In this document: positions 41,583 through 52,729 of the stretch, one piece after another
How positions within the stretch are numbered: the stretch's first letter is position 1
How the letters are laid out: each line of letters starts with the position of its first letter
Assembly (NCBI GenBank): GCA_009746045.1
Contig: RPFO01001846.1
Span: forward strand, 1-64,000
From: Mesostigma viride
Taxonomy: Eukaryota > Streptophyta > Mesostigmatophyceae > Mesostigmatales > Mesostigmataceae
Length of the DNA stretch: 64,000 nucleotides
Reading direction: 5' to 3'
Notes under the pieces: generated by a model
The model's input: the letters and a program-made list of their open reading frames with translations, nothing else
Database searches by the model: none
Told to the model about the DNA's origin: nothing
Position numbers and translations under genes: made by a program

Positions 41583-44441
41583 TTGAGACCTAGGACCTGT
41601 ATGGGAGACAACGAGGCGGGGTATGCCGATGACGGTGGAGGGGGGTTAGGGAATGCGTTTGATGGTGCTGGTCAGGCAGAGGTAGCAAGCCGCCCAGTCC
41701 TGAACTTATCCTCGTCGGATGAAATTTCAAATGATGGCGGGTCTATGCAACTGGCAGTGTTTGGTGATGTCGCTGGCAGCTCTGGAGTGGCTCAGCGTCA
41801 GGCCGGGGCCCGCACAACTGCAGCCGACGTGGATTTAGATAATGTCGGCGAGAGGCGGATCAGCGCTAGCGGTGACAACGGCTTGCAAGCAGCAGCGTCA
41901 GCCTCTGCTGAAGATGATGGCGGCAGAAAATCTGATGCTCACGTGGCTACGCAAGAGGCCATCAAGCAGTGGAGGATGCCTATCAAGTTTGCCCTCGCGG
42001 GCTTGCAAAAGTGCCCTGTGCCGCCATACAAGAACCGCTCCGTCCTCCACGACTACGGCATTCGCTGCGAGTACAAGGACGACAAGACAGGCACATGCAA
42101 AGGGGAATGGTTCTGCCTTGCGTCGGAGAAGTGCCGTGACGCCGGTACGAGAGTCACGATCTACAAGCATACGACATCCAATGCTACGAAGCACCTGAAG
42201 TCGGCTCACGGCCTTGCGTCTGAAAAGTCGGCGCAGGTAGCTCAGAACGCTGCGACGCTGGAGGAACGCGTGAAGGCAAACCAGCAGTCGACCGTCTTCC
42301 AGGACAACCCCTCGCGATTCCTGAAACTGGAGTGGGTGAAGGCTCACATCGTGCACAAGTTCCTGCCCTTCTCGTTCATGGACGACACGATGCGGGCTTA
42401 CACGGCGCTGTCTCACCCGCCTGATTTTCCAGTGGCCTCGCTGAACGCAAAAGCGGTCAAGCACACCGTTGTTGAGCTGTATGATGCGACCAAGAAGACG
42501 TTCACGGCGTCGCTGCTGGAGGACGTGAGGAGCAGCCCCCTGCCCATCTTGACCGCTTCCATCGATCTCTGGAAGTGCAAATTTTCAGGGATGAAGTACC
42601 TGGGTGTGCGTCTCTTCTGGATCTCAAGGCAGTGGGTGTTTCGGACAAGCCTGCTGGCTGTCCAGCAGTTCAAGCCATCCAGTGGGCTGATCGCGTCCGG
42701 TCGCCTCTCCGAAATGGTCCGCGACTGGTTTGTGTCTGTCTTGGATGAGTTCCAGCTCAAGGCATCCGACCTGTTCGCAACCGTCACGGACGGGGGGCCT
42801 GATGTGCGCCGCTGCTGCAATCTGCTCCTGGACGCACCATGGGAATGGTGTGCGTCGCACATGCTCAACATGGTGATGCAAGAGTCCTTTGGCACGGGGC
42901 TGGACGCGGCCAAGACGAAGAACCCGGGGGCTCGTACCATCTTCAAAAGCATGAAGGGTGTGCTCGAGCACATGAACAAGAGCGACAAGGCAGCTCAGTT
43001 CTTCGAGGAGGAGGAGCGGGCATCCGGTACAGCAGGCGTGAGGAAGCAAGTTCAGGCGGTGCCCCAGCGCTGGGTATCGCATACGAAGGCGACCTGCCGA
43101 TTCCTCGAGCGTGCCGAGGGGTACAAGCAGCACTGGCTCACTCATGAGCGAGAGCCGCTGCCCTTGGACGATGTGCAACTGCTGCAGCTCCGGGAGCTTT
43201 ACTCGCTAATGTCACCCATCAGCGATGCGGTGCGCGCAGCGCAATCCAAGCAAGCGCCCATGGCAGCCAGTGCCCTTGGTGACTTGGTGAAGATCCGCCT
43301 CACCCTGGTGAACGAAGCACAGCCCCTGACCATGAAGAATCCGGCAGCAGATGCGGCGTATGAGAAAAAGGAGGAGCCATCCCGGGAGTCCGGTGGTCGG
43401 GCAGCGATTCCTCCCTCTCGCCCTGTCCCTGAGAAGAGGGCGCATGGCTCGCTTCAGCTTGTCACCCAGACGACACGCGCACTTCTTGCCGACGCGCTGG
43501 ACAACCGCTTTTTTGCGGACCGGTATTTCCCATCCAAGCGGACCCGCCGCGATGGCGAGCTGAAACACTTCCCGCTCTTTGACATGGTGTCTGTCCTCCA
43601 TCCTCCCTTCAAGGACCTGGGCTATGTGGAGAAGCTTGTCGCGCTTGACCCGGTCTGCACGGGGGCTGCTGAAGAAGTGCAGGCCGGGGCCACCGCATTC
43701 AGGGATACCATCTGGGCACGTGTGGAGGATCTGACACGGCAGGTCGTGGAGGCATCCTGCAAGAACGCTGCACGGGCAAGGAGCACGTCGGGGCAACCGG
43801 AGAGTGCCAGCAAACGGCTGCGCACCATGCTGGGCCAGGCGGAGGTGGAAAGCGTGCGCAATACTCCTCCCCCCAATTGGGAAAGCCTTGTCGCCGTGGG
43901 CATGATTGGATCCACTGAGCTGGAGGAGGGGGTTGCGAGTGCTCAAAAGTCCCCACGTGAGATCGCAGCAGAGGAGGTTTCACGTTACCGCAGCTACAAG
44001 GTTCCGCCGGAGGATATTCTGCGCTTGCTGGATGCATCCAATGTTCTTCGATGGTGGAGGGACAAGGGGCAGACTATGTACCCCCACCTGGCCGTTGTTG
44101 CCAGGTCGTGCTTGGGGGTAGTGCCTGGCTCAGGCGTTCTTGAGAAGGATTTCAGCCAGGCCTCCAACCTGTTGAACCGGCGGCGTTCGACGATGGACCC
44201 CAGTTTTGTGGAGATGGTCAACTTCCTCCACGCCGGGGAGGATGACATCCCCACGGACGTGCCGGAGATTCCTGTCGCTGAGCAAGACAGCTACATCCCC
44301 ACACGGCTGCGAAACCCCGTTCTCCAGGCCAGGTTGGCTGCCTTAGAGAACGGGGAGGGAAGGTCGCAGGAATCTAGTGACGAGAATGAAGATGACCCCG
44401 AGGTCATGGCAGATGCAATGGATATGATTGCCCCATATTAG
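41583..44441 (+). CDS. hAT-family transposase, intact 952 residues
   Basis: Cut-and-paste transposase with nuclear DNA-binding and catalytic roles. Acidic/Gly-rich N-terminus, then a BED-like zinc region (EWFCLASEKCRD, KHTTSNATKHLKSAHG, about 178-215). The RNase H-fold core shows LTASIDLWKCK (first Asp, about 326), ATVTDGGPDVRRC (second Asp, about 402) and the hAT-style WCASHMLNMVMQ. The C-terminus has the hAT dimerisation region (LRWWRDKGQTMYPHLAVVA, KDFSQASNLLNRRRSTM, about 820-885) and ends acidic. One uninterrupted ORF of normal length. Terminal inverted repeats were not found, so it is either a mobile copy with undetected ends or a domesticated gene. Preceded by the GC-rich repeat shared with the Crypton-like gene. 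Confidence 0.9.
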   Translation: MRPRTCMGDNEAGYADDGGGGLGNAFDGAGQAEVASRPVLNLSSSDEISNDGGSMQLAVFGDVAGSSGVAQRQAGARTTAADVDLDNVGERRISASGDNGLQAAASASAEDDGGRKSDAHVATQEAIKQWRMPIKFALAGLQKCPVPPYKNRSVLHDYGIRCEYKDDKTGTCKGEWFCLASEKCRDAGTRVTIYKHTTSNATKHLKSAHGLASEKSAQVAQNAATLEERVKANQQSTVFQDNPSRFLKLEWVKAHIVHKFLPFSFMDDTMRAYTALSHPPDFPVASLNAKAVKHTVVELYDATKKTFTASLLEDVRSSPLPILTASIDLWKCKFSGMKYLGVRLFWISRQWVFRTSLLAVQQFKPSSGLIASGRLSEMVRDWFVSVLDEFQLKASDLFATVTDGGPDVRRCCNLLLDAPWEWCASHMLNMVMQESFGTGLDAAKTKNPGARTIFKSMKGVLEHMNKSDKAAQFFEEEERASGTAGVRKQVQAVPQRWVSHTKATCRFLERAEGYKQHWLTHEREPLPLDDVQLLQLRELYSLMSPISDAVRAAQSKQAPMAASALGDLVKIRLTLVNEAQPLTMKNPAADAAYEKKEEPSRESGGRAAIPPSRPVPEKRAHGSLQLVTQTTRALLADALDNRFFADRYFPSKRTRRDGELKHFPLFDMVSVLHPPFKDLGYVEKLVALDPVCTGAAEEVQAGATAFRDTIWARVEDLTRQVVEASCKNAARARSTSGQPESASKRLRTMLGQAEVESVRNTPPPNWESLVAVGMIGSTELEEGVASAQKSPREIAAEEVSRYRSYKVPPEDILRLLDASNVLRWWRDKGQTMYPHLAVVARSCLGVVPGSGVLEKDFSQASNLLNRRRSTMDPSFVEMVNFLHAGEDDIPTDVPEIPVAEQDSYIPTRLRNPVLQARLAALENGEGRSQESSDENEDDPEVMADAMDMIAPY

Positions 44442-44993
44442 AATCTGCACGTGGACTTAATGCACTACTACGCTCGCGGCTTGATCTGCATGGGCATGAT
44501 AGACTGTGGTTGATTTTTAGGTCAATTTGGGACAAGCTCAAACTCCTTCTAGTTGCTGGATTTGATGCTTTCATATTTCTGTGACTTGGGTATTTCATAT
44601 CATTTCAAGTCGTACTAGGTGACAAGATATCCACCGTTAGAATAATGGTTGACCGTTGGCTTGGTCAGTTTTGTGTGGCTTGAATGGGTTGGGTACTGAA
44701 TGGTGGGATGGTTAGTGTAGCCATCGCATTACTAACACTTACTACAAATCCATCTGAAATGGATGTGTATGCATTGCGTTGGCTTAGTTTGTTGCAATCG
44801 CATAGGATTTCGCAGCCCAGACGTTGCTTCGGATTGTTGGGCATATCATGTGTGTCACATGTGTCTAGCTCATGGATGACATCATATTTGATTTGAGGTC
44901 ATAACATGGAAGACATCCAACTTCATAATGATGCATAAGTAAGTACTTAGTAAGTAAGTACTTGCGTGTCATGTGCAAAGGCATGCCACGGAG
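44442..44993. other. Downstream of hAT gene; contains a segment repeated at 45.75 kb
   Basis: No gene. About 70 bases from 44656 (TTGGCTTGGTCAGTTTTG ... GAATGGTGGGATGGTTA) recur at about 45747-45815. Confidence 0.55.
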
Positions 44994-44999
44994 TACTAT

Positions 45000-45290
45000 T
45001 GAATTGAATTGAATTGTAACATAACTCCGTTGGGAGTATATGTAGCACATAGCCCAGAGAAGGGGCATATGGCCTATCATACATTCTAGGCTACTTCATG
45101 CAAGGGTGGGAATGTAAGCTACCCCTGCTCTAGGTGCACCAGGGCACCTGCACCCTCATGGTCTATCACGCTATGCCCGGGTAAGGGGGGAGCATGCCTG
45201 TGAGGGAGGAAGATCATCATGGCTATACAAGAGCTAGGACATGGCTTCTCGACAGAGAGCATCTCTCTGCATGGCATAGCACGGAGTACT
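45000..45290 (-). repeat. LINE 3' UTR copy, minus orientation
   Basis: (AATTG)n tail at about 45000-45017, terminal module at 45018-45052 and about 240 bp of the ORF1-LINE 3' UTR (GCTCTAGGTGCACCAGGGCA). Confidence 0.85.
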
Positions 45291-45361
45291 ATGCTAATCT
45301 CATTAGAAAAATAATTACACAAAAGTTTAAACAAATATCGTCTGCACCATCCCCCAACCGT

Positions 45362-45620
45362 TAAGCACTAGATGGGGATGTAATCCTCATCCGAGCTGTC
45401 CTCTACTGTAATGGCAGACGAGGCGGTAGTGTAGCGGCTATCCTCAGGACCAATAACCTCTGGACACCTGCGGACTTCTACCCTGGCTAGCAACGGGCCG
45501 CGGGGCCCGTGGGGATCGAGAAAACAGGAGCATACCCTCAGGAAGGTGCTTATCGCAGATGGCAGCCCATTTCTCCTTGTCAATCATGCGGGCGCGGAGT
45601 ACGGATAGTCCCAGAAGCCC
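45362..45620 (-). pseudogene. Possible gene fragment ending in an acidic tail
   Basis: Minus-strand text EKWAAICDKHLPE before a GT donor-like site, then a frame ending SSAITVEDSSDEDYIPI. It could be two exons of a lost gene. No family recognised; weak. Confidence 0.25.
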
Positions 45621-46306
45621 TGCATCTTCAAGCAGCTAGTTGTGTCACATAGGTCCGGGTCGCGCCGCGCCGGTGCCCGGCGCGCGCAAGTTTGCCAGTG
45701 GGTTGCGATGGGACAAGGTGACCCTGCCATAATGATGCATGTGCAATTGGCTTGGTCAGTTTTGCCGGCGTGGCTCACTTTCAAGAGCAGATTGGGTGTT
45801 GAATGGTGGGATGGTTAACTTGTGATAGCCATCTCACTGATTTAATAGCCGATGCATTTGTTTGCCTTGCTTGCATTTTCCATTAGAATTTTTCATCCAA
45901 GTAAAGACATTGTTGTCATATTACTCTCACTTGGTACAAGTTGAATTGTCCAGAGTGTAAATTTCTATCAAGTGACATGGCTATTGATTGATTAACCCCT
46001 AAACCGTCCTCGTGCCGATTTTCGACTGCGAGTTTTTCTCATGCCTCACATTCGGCATGAGTTTGTGCGCCCTGTAGGGATTTGGCGGGAAGGTTTTGGC
46101 GGGAACCAACTAGACCACCGAAAAGATCTAGATTCACTCTATCCGTAGGACACTTGTCTGACCGTATTTGACCACCGTATCAGGGTGGAAACCCTGGTCA
46201 AAGTCAACAGGGCACCCTGGTGCATGCAGGTTTGGGCGGTAAAAAAAATTGACAAAAACGTACGAAAACGAAGGATGCGAAAAAAGGGGGGAGCGCGGAC
46301 GTAGAC

Positions 46307-47308
46307 ATGGCGGACGAAATGCAGGCAGATATACGGACTTTCAAGGTAAAGAAGGGCATTTTCATGGCAGTGCCTGTGGAAAAATTCGGACGAGACTGGG
46401 CGATAGAGCAGTATGGGGAAAAACACAGCGAGGTACGTTTGCCGGGCAAGGTAGTGACAGTGAACAGGTCCGGAGATGGTGCACGGTGCTATTTCCCGGA
46501 CGACAAGCTCACGTACCCATTCACCCGTGAGCAGATTTTCATATATTCGTGCAGCTCAGATGAGTACGAAGCTCTAGTGAAAGAATGCGCAGCCAGGAAG
46601 GTCCCAACGGCAGGTAGCAGTGACGATGATAGCGAGCAGGGCCAGGATAGCGATTCTGACGCCGGCGAGGACGACGACGACAAATCCGAGGATATCGAGC
46701 TGCCCACACCGGTCAAGCGACGCGAGCCGGGGAAGCGCGCTGTCGGCAACCCGAAGAAGAACCCAGCCATCAGCCACGCCCCGAAAAGGCGCCGTCAGAC
46801 CAAGGCGGCGGCCAGCGAGAGCGTTGTCTCGGACGCTTCCGATGACGACTTTGTTTACCAGAAGGGTGCGGAGGGTCCGGTGCCGAGCGGTGAGGCTGAG
46901 CTCGATGATTCGTTTTTTCCTAACGACACTCCTGCCACTGAGGAGCCAGCCGAGACTGTCTGGAAATCTGGTTTCGGCAAGCCAGGTGTGTTTCCTTTTC
47001 CCGATACTCCGGTGCTGTCGCCGATGACGGGTACCGCCTGCTATCAAAACCTTTCCCCTGCCCAGCTCAAGTTTGGGCCCCTCGGGCTGTTCTCCCTTTT
47101 CTGGTCCCAACGTGATGTCGTGGCCAAGATTGTCAAGGAGACCAACGACTATGCTGAGCTCAAGGGGGCGGGCAAGCCAGGTGAGCGTGAGTGGCACCCC
47201 TTAACAATGCATGAGATGGGCAAATTTCTGGGTGGAGCAGGTGCTGTGCCAACTGTGCTGCGCGCAAGGCAGGAAGCACAAGACCTCGGTCATGTGCGAG
47301 CACTGTGA
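46307..47308 (+). pseudogene. piggyBac transposase N-terminal part
   Basis: 333-residue ORF from MADEMQADIRTFKVKKGIFM. An N-terminal domain is followed by an acidic Ser/Asp stretch and basic patches (KRREPGKR, KRRRQTKAAA) that could be nuclear signals. Then LSPAQLKFGPLGLFSLFWSQ, KIVKETNDYAELKG and REWHPLTMHEMGKFLGG, the start of the piggyBac catalytic domain. The text stops before the first catalytic Asp and runs into a different frame of the C-terminal domain. Confidence 0.8.
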
Positions 47309-47570
47309 CATGGCGTTCTGCAGCAACAGCGAGCGGAACTGCTTCGGCCTCTTCCACTCCGGGCAGGTGGAGGGGCTGGACTTCAACGTGACGAAGCAGC
47401 GGGTATGGCAGCGCCTCTCCCAGCGTGGCGAATGCGCCAAGAATTTCAAGGGCGCCACTACCACGAGGGGGGCAGCAGCCACCACCCGGAAGCTCAAGGG
47501 GGTGGCGCGGCGCCGCCATCTCAGGGCGGAGCATGTCCGCCTGGGATATAGTCCTACGGAGGCTGACTAA
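47240..47570 (+). pseudogene. piggyBac C-terminal Cys-rich domain remnant
   Basis: Reads CQLCCAQGRKHKTSVMCEHC, then DMAFCSNSERNCFGLFHSG, the cross-brace zinc domain by which piggyBac transposase binds its ends. It is out of frame with the N-terminal part. The deletion junction lies near 47230-47245. After 47570 the element is noncoding. Confidence 0.8.
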
Positions 47571-47989
47571 GAATGCTAGCATTTGTTGCCTACGTGGCAT
47601 GGCGTTTGGCCTTTCCTGCCCGCGCTCATGCGCGCCGTGTATCACCATGGGCCGGCATGGTTTGAAGTGTGTGTTATTGTTTCATGGACCCACCTGTGCA
47701 TGTGTTATTTGGTTTCATGTTGTTAGCCTGCATGGGTTATTGTTTCATGGTCATGTCTTATTAGCTTTCATGTTTATGCATAACTTGTGCAGTTTGAAAA
47801 TCTGCTCCGTGATGGTCACAGTGCCACCTATTTCTAGTTGGCAATTTTCAGTGTTACTGCATGCATGGTCCCTTGGTCACTAATTTATCTAGGAGTGCTG
47901 GGATGTTTTGACTTTGTGTGCAAGGTCCATCATGCATGTAAAAATAAGTACCACAGTATCAGCGGGTCTGCAAGCATTTACGCTTATTG

Positions 47990-48548
47990 TGGCATATATT
48001 TGTGCCACATAGGCTGGAATAAACATAATCATGCATGTTTCATGCTTACCTATCATTTCCATGTTCAAAACTGCACTAGGATGTTTATTCTAGCCCCCCC
48101 CAAACTGGTTACTCAAAATAGTCACCAGCTATTTTTAGCATTATCTTGTGGGTCCCTGGGTGAAACAAGACATGTAAGTGTTTGGATGTAGTGCTTGGGT
48201 ACAGTTGCAGTCCCCCCTGAAATACTAGGGTGAAATCCAAGGTATACGTGCTCCATCATGCATGATAAGGTTGTGAACCCCGTACTCGCGGCCCGCGCGT
48301 AGTCGTCTCCAATCATATCCGGCAGGGACCTGTAGTGGTTATGGCAGGTATTGGTGGCACACAGGTTGGAATAAGTGTTAGCATGCATGTTTGCCCATAC
48401 TCCATGCTTACCTATCGTTTCCATGTTCAAAACTGCACTAGGATGCCTATTTTAGCCCCCAAAAAACTCGCGACTCAAAATAGTCACCAGTTATTTTTAG
48501 CACCAGCTGATGGGTCCCTGGGGGAGTTACAATTTTTAGTGTTTGTAT
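47990..48548. repeat. Internal duplication of about 200 bp in the piggyBac element
   Basis: 47990-48190 and 48346-48548 share CTTACCTATC(A/G)TTTCCATG, AAAACTGCACTAGGATG, TAGTCACCAG(C/T)TATTTTTAG and GGGTCCCTGGG, diverged in between. Confidence 0.85.
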
Positions 48549-49139
48549 CCCATCCTAACTAAAAAATCTATCTACAAAACCAACCCCAGGGTCAACTCAT
48601 TGAGGAAAGGGGTCTATCATCCATTATAAGGGTGTCACCGCGCACACTCACCGTACCCCCCTGAGGGGGGGGCTATTTATAGAGCAGGGGGGGCTAGCAC
48701 TGGGACCACCCACTATACCCCCAGGTGGGCCCTAATATGGTTATGCTTGGTTCCTAGTATGGTCTAGAAAAAATAATTAGGCTGAATGGGGGCACGTGTG
48801 GCATACTGTGCAACTCGTGACTCATTTTAGTCACGAGTCAAAGACGGTTGAGGGGTTAATGAACCACGTGCTATTCATCTCAGGCCATCAAGCTTATAAA
48901 TTCAGACCTTAGTCGTGATCTAAGTGCAAGAACCTTAATTTTATTGACCTAGCTAGACCGCGGTTGTAAAGTCTTGGTGAATATGTATAGTTGTCTAGTC
49001 GCCTCGTAAGTAGGAGCAATCCACGTTTGTTGTCTCTTTTAATAGGTAGGGCTCCGCGTATGATCCTTTTTCCATTAAAAAACCATTCTTAGTTGTCCCA
49101 TTGACATTTACAATTGAGGCTATATAGTGATTAAAAACT

Positions 49140-49215
49140 TAAATTAAATTATAACATGCCTCCGTTGGGAGATCATGTAGCACATATTCCTTGATGGATG
49201 GTGGAGTGGAGAGCA
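49140..49215 (-). repeat. LINE 3' terminus, severely truncated
   Basis: AT tail, then the module AACATGCCTCCGTTGGGAGA and GTAGCACATATTCCTTGATG, as at 52730 and 53318. From 48860 to here no gene is seen. Confidence 0.75.
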
Positions 49216-50493
49216 CGCTATATCGGACATCCTTGAGCTGTTCCGGATCCCCCGCCCCCTTATTGCTGTCATCCGCAACCTGTATGAGGGGTCCACCACT
49301 TCGGTGCGCACTTCTTACGGGACCACGCCTCCATGCCCTTTACAGAAGGGTGTGTGGCAGGGCTGCGTGCTATCGCCCTACCTGTTTATTATTGTGGTCG
49401 AATACGTAATGATTCAGGCGCGCAAGCGATTTGCTCGCATCGTGGGTAGGGAACCAGGGGTGCAGGTTGCCAACCACTTCTGGCATGGCGGAGCCGGAAC
49501 ACGGAGATTCAGCTGGCGGACATCATCTACTCAGACGACACCACCCTCTTCGAGGACACTGGGCCCGTGCAGACATGGCTTGACTGCCTGGCTATATCGA
49601 GGCCCGTGCAGTGGGGGTTGAGGTCAGCAAGAAGACGGAGGCCCTGGCGATTGGACTCACCCACCCACCGCCACCCCTCTATCTCCTTGACAGCTCTCGA
49701 GTCCTGTACCGGGACCGCGTCAAGCTGCTGGGCAGCCTGCTTCCCAGCTGCGAGGCTGATGTGGACCACCGCATCTCCCTCGCCTGGCACGCTTTACGTC
49801 ATTACCGGGCCCTGTGGCACAAGCCCCTTGGCAAGATCGAGAAACAGGACCTGTTCAAGGTCCTCGTCCTTCCTGTTCTCACGTATGTATGGGGCCGATC
49901 GAGACGTGGCCGGACCCTCACCGCCGACCTGGCCCGCAAGCTGGACGGCACGGTCACCAACATGCTGCATGCGTTCCATTTTCAGAGCTAGTAGGATATG
50001 CTGCTCATGTCCGCAATGAGGACCTGTACCAGGGCATGCCATATATCACCAGCACCATTAAGCAGCGGCCCCTGTGCACAGCTCGTAGGGCACCTAGCTC
50101 GCACCAACCAGGTAGACACCTCACGTGGCCCCCCCGCGCCACTGCGACCAGCTCACTGGCCGGCACCTCCCATGACGTGGGCTGGGCCCCGTGATGTTAG
50201 ACGCCGCAAGGCCCGCACCTTCAAAGAGCAGCTAGTAGAGGACATGGGGGGCCTAGGCCTCTCCGTGATTTGGAAGAAGATGATGGACAAGGCCAAGTGG
50301 GCCCAGGTCATAGCGGACAACGAGCCCCCCTGTGGGGAAGCGCCCGTGTGTGCAAACCCGCGGGAGGCACGCCAGACAGCTCCCCTAGGGTATAGCGTGT
50401 TGTTTAGATAGATGTTGTAGTTAGTGATGTTGTTTATATAGATGTTGTAGGTAGCTGATGTAGATATAGATTAGACCGGTAGGACTGTTTGCA
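49216..50493 (+). pseudogene. LINE ORF2 fragment (RT to C-terminus) with 3' UTR
   Basis: Frames in order: GVWQGCVLSPYLFIIVVEY (RT finger/palm), IQLADIIYSDDTTLFEDTG (catalytic region, YSDD), then VGVEVSKKTEALAIGLTHPP, RVLYRDRVKLLGSLLPSCEA and LGKIEKQDLFKVLVLPVLTY, and last FKEQLVEDMGGLGLSVIWKK to ANPREARQTAPLG. At least three frame changes, so not active. The 3' UTR leads straight into the CCAT array. Confidence 0.85.
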
Positions 50494-51736
50494 CCCATCC
50501 ATCCATCCATCCATCCATCCATCCATCCATCCATCCATCCATCCATCCATCCATCCATCCATCCATCCATCCATCCATCCATCCATCCATCCATCCATCC
50601 ATCCATCCATCCATCCATCCATCCATCCATCCATCCATCCATCCATCCATCCATCCATCCATCCATCCATCCATCCATCCATCCATCCATCCATCCATCC
50701 ATCCATCCATCCATCCATCCATCCATCCATCCATCCATCCATCCATCCATCCATCCATCCATCCATCCATCCATCCATCCATCCATCCATCCATCCATCC
50801 ATCCATCCATCCATCCATCCATCCATCCATCCATCCATCCATCCATCCATCCATCCATCCATCCATCCATCCATCCATCCATCCATCCATCCATCCATCC
50901 ATCCATCCATCCATATCCATCCATCCATATCCATCCATCCATCCATCCATCCATCCATCCATCCATCCATCCATCCATCCATCCATCCATCCATCCATCC
51001 ATCCATCCATCCATCCATCCATCCATCCATCCATCCATCCATCCATCCATCCATCCATCCATCCATCCATCCATCCATCCATCCATCCATCCATCCATCC
51101 ATCCATCCATCCATCCATCCATCCATCCATCCATCCATCCATCCATCCATCCATCCATCCATCCATCCATCCATCCATCCATCCATCCATCCATCCATCC
51201 ATCCATCCATCCATCCATCCATCCATCCATCCATCCATCCATCCATCCATCCATCCATATCCATCCATCCATCCATCCATCCATCCATCCATCCATCCAT
51301 CCATCCATCCATCCATCCATCCATCCATCCATCCATCCATCCATCCATCCATCCATCCATCCATCCATCCATCCATCCATCCATCCATCCATCCATCCAT
51401 CCATCCATCCATCCATCCATCCATCCATCCATCCATCCATCCATCCATCCATCCATCCATCCATCCATCCATCCATCCATCCATCCATCCATCCATCCAT
51501 CCATCCATCCATCCATCCATCCATCCATCCATCCATCCATCCATCCATCCATCCATCCATCCATCCATCCATCCATCCATCCATCCATCCATCCATCCAT
51601 CCATCCATCCATCCATCCATCCATCCATCCATCCATCCATCCATCCATCCATCCATCCATCCATCCATCCATCCATCCATCCATCCATCCATCCATCCAT
51701 CCATCCATCCATCCATCCATCCATCCATCCATCCAT
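50494..51736 (+). repeat. (CCAT)n microsatellite, 1.24 kb
   Basis: Almost pure array with only three CCATAT interruptions (about 50914, 50928, 51259). It sits exactly where the LINE 3' tail should be. Long WMDG or IHPS open frames on both strands are artefacts. Confidence 0.98.
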
Positions 51737-51748
51737 CGGGATTAATGC

Positions 51749-51785
51749 TCCGTGACTCCCCAACGGGAGCACGAGTCTAATTAAC
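51749..51785 (+). repeat. 3'-terminal module, type 2
   Basis: GCTCCGTGACTCCCCAACGG then GAGCACGAG and TAATTAA, directly after the CCAT array. Confidence 0.7.
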
Positions 51786-51796
51786 CCGTGTTTTTT

Positions 51797-51849
51797 TACA
51801 ACGCGATACATCGCGTTGTAGGGTTAGAACGCGATGTATCGTTTTGTAA
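51797..51849. repeat. Palindrome TACAACGCGAT/ATCGCGTTGTA with a partial second copy
   Basis: A 24-bp near-perfect palindrome (51797-51820), a 7-bp spacer, then AACGCGATGTATCG and TTTTGTAA. Confidence 0.75.
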
Positions 51850-52725
51850 TCTGACACGTGGCAAACCTATTAAATAAACATGCGATTTCTGGTCTGAAAC
51901 TTTTAACATAGGTCAGAAACATCTCATAGAATTCAAGAAAAAATCCTGACCAGTATTTTTGGTTATACTATTTGTTTCGAACGACATGTTTATTCATTTC
52001 GAACGCCCGGACTCTCGGCTAAACCGAGATTTGTGCAGACTTTTATTGGGTAGCTCCGGGCATGATGGTGCCTGCAAATAGCGTAAGGCGTGACCGTGGC
52101 TATTGCTACGGTATGCTGTATTTTCCTGGAAATGGTCTCTGCCACCGGCTCAATAGTGCTTGCAGGCGTAAGTATATCGTGTTTCTACCTAGTTTCTGCC
52201 AGTTTTCCACTTATTTCTACCGACCTCTGCCCTGCCTCTCTAAGCCCGCCATCCTACTCGACGTTGCTTGCATGTCAGCCATAGCAGGTTGCAGTTGTGC
52301 AGTAATTTGGTGCTGTATACGTCGTCAAGCCGTGCATATATCGTGAGGATTGGATGTTGATGGTTTATACTGCGTTGACCAGCTTGGTGCCCGCCATAAT
52401 TATGGTGTATAATCATGTGTTGTTAGCATCTTGCCACCATTTGCTAGCATGCATTCCAGCGTCATCTTTGCCTGCATGTAAGCTGATGGATCACTCAACC
52501 TATCCAAGCCTTGCATTACACGTGCCTCTTTCTTTCAGAATTGCACGCGCGTTATGGAATGAAAACCCAGCACCTCCGTTCCCACGAGGCATGTGCTCAA
52601 CACGTTGTGAGAGTGGATGATGCTTTGGCTATGGCTGCCTGATTCAGTCATATTAGGTCATCCAGTCATGATGTTTGATGCATGTTTGATGCTGTATAAC
52701 TTATTAAATTAAAAGTATGTACATT
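51850..52725. other. No gene recognised
   Basis: Short ORFs only (for example 52062-52346), without family resemblance. Confidence 0.4.
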
Positions 52726-52729
52726 ATAA

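Larger units (their letters stand above)
45996..48855 (+). mobile_element. piggyBac element with deleted catalytic core
   Basis: Flanked by TTAA at 45992-45995 and 48856-48859. Terminal repeats CCCCTAAACCGTC and GACGGTTGAGGGG match at 12 of 13 positions when inverted. TTAA targets and short CCC-starting TIRs are the piggyBac signature. Subterminal hairpins lie at both ends: TCATGCC/GGCATGA near 46040 and ACTCGTGACT/AGTCACGAGT near 48815. Inside are the transposase N-terminus and the C-terminal Cys-rich domain, with the catalytic middle missing. Confidence 0.92.

Noticed and set aside
50421-51811. Long WMDG and IHPS repeat ORFs
   Set aside because: Translation of a pure CCAT array in every frame.
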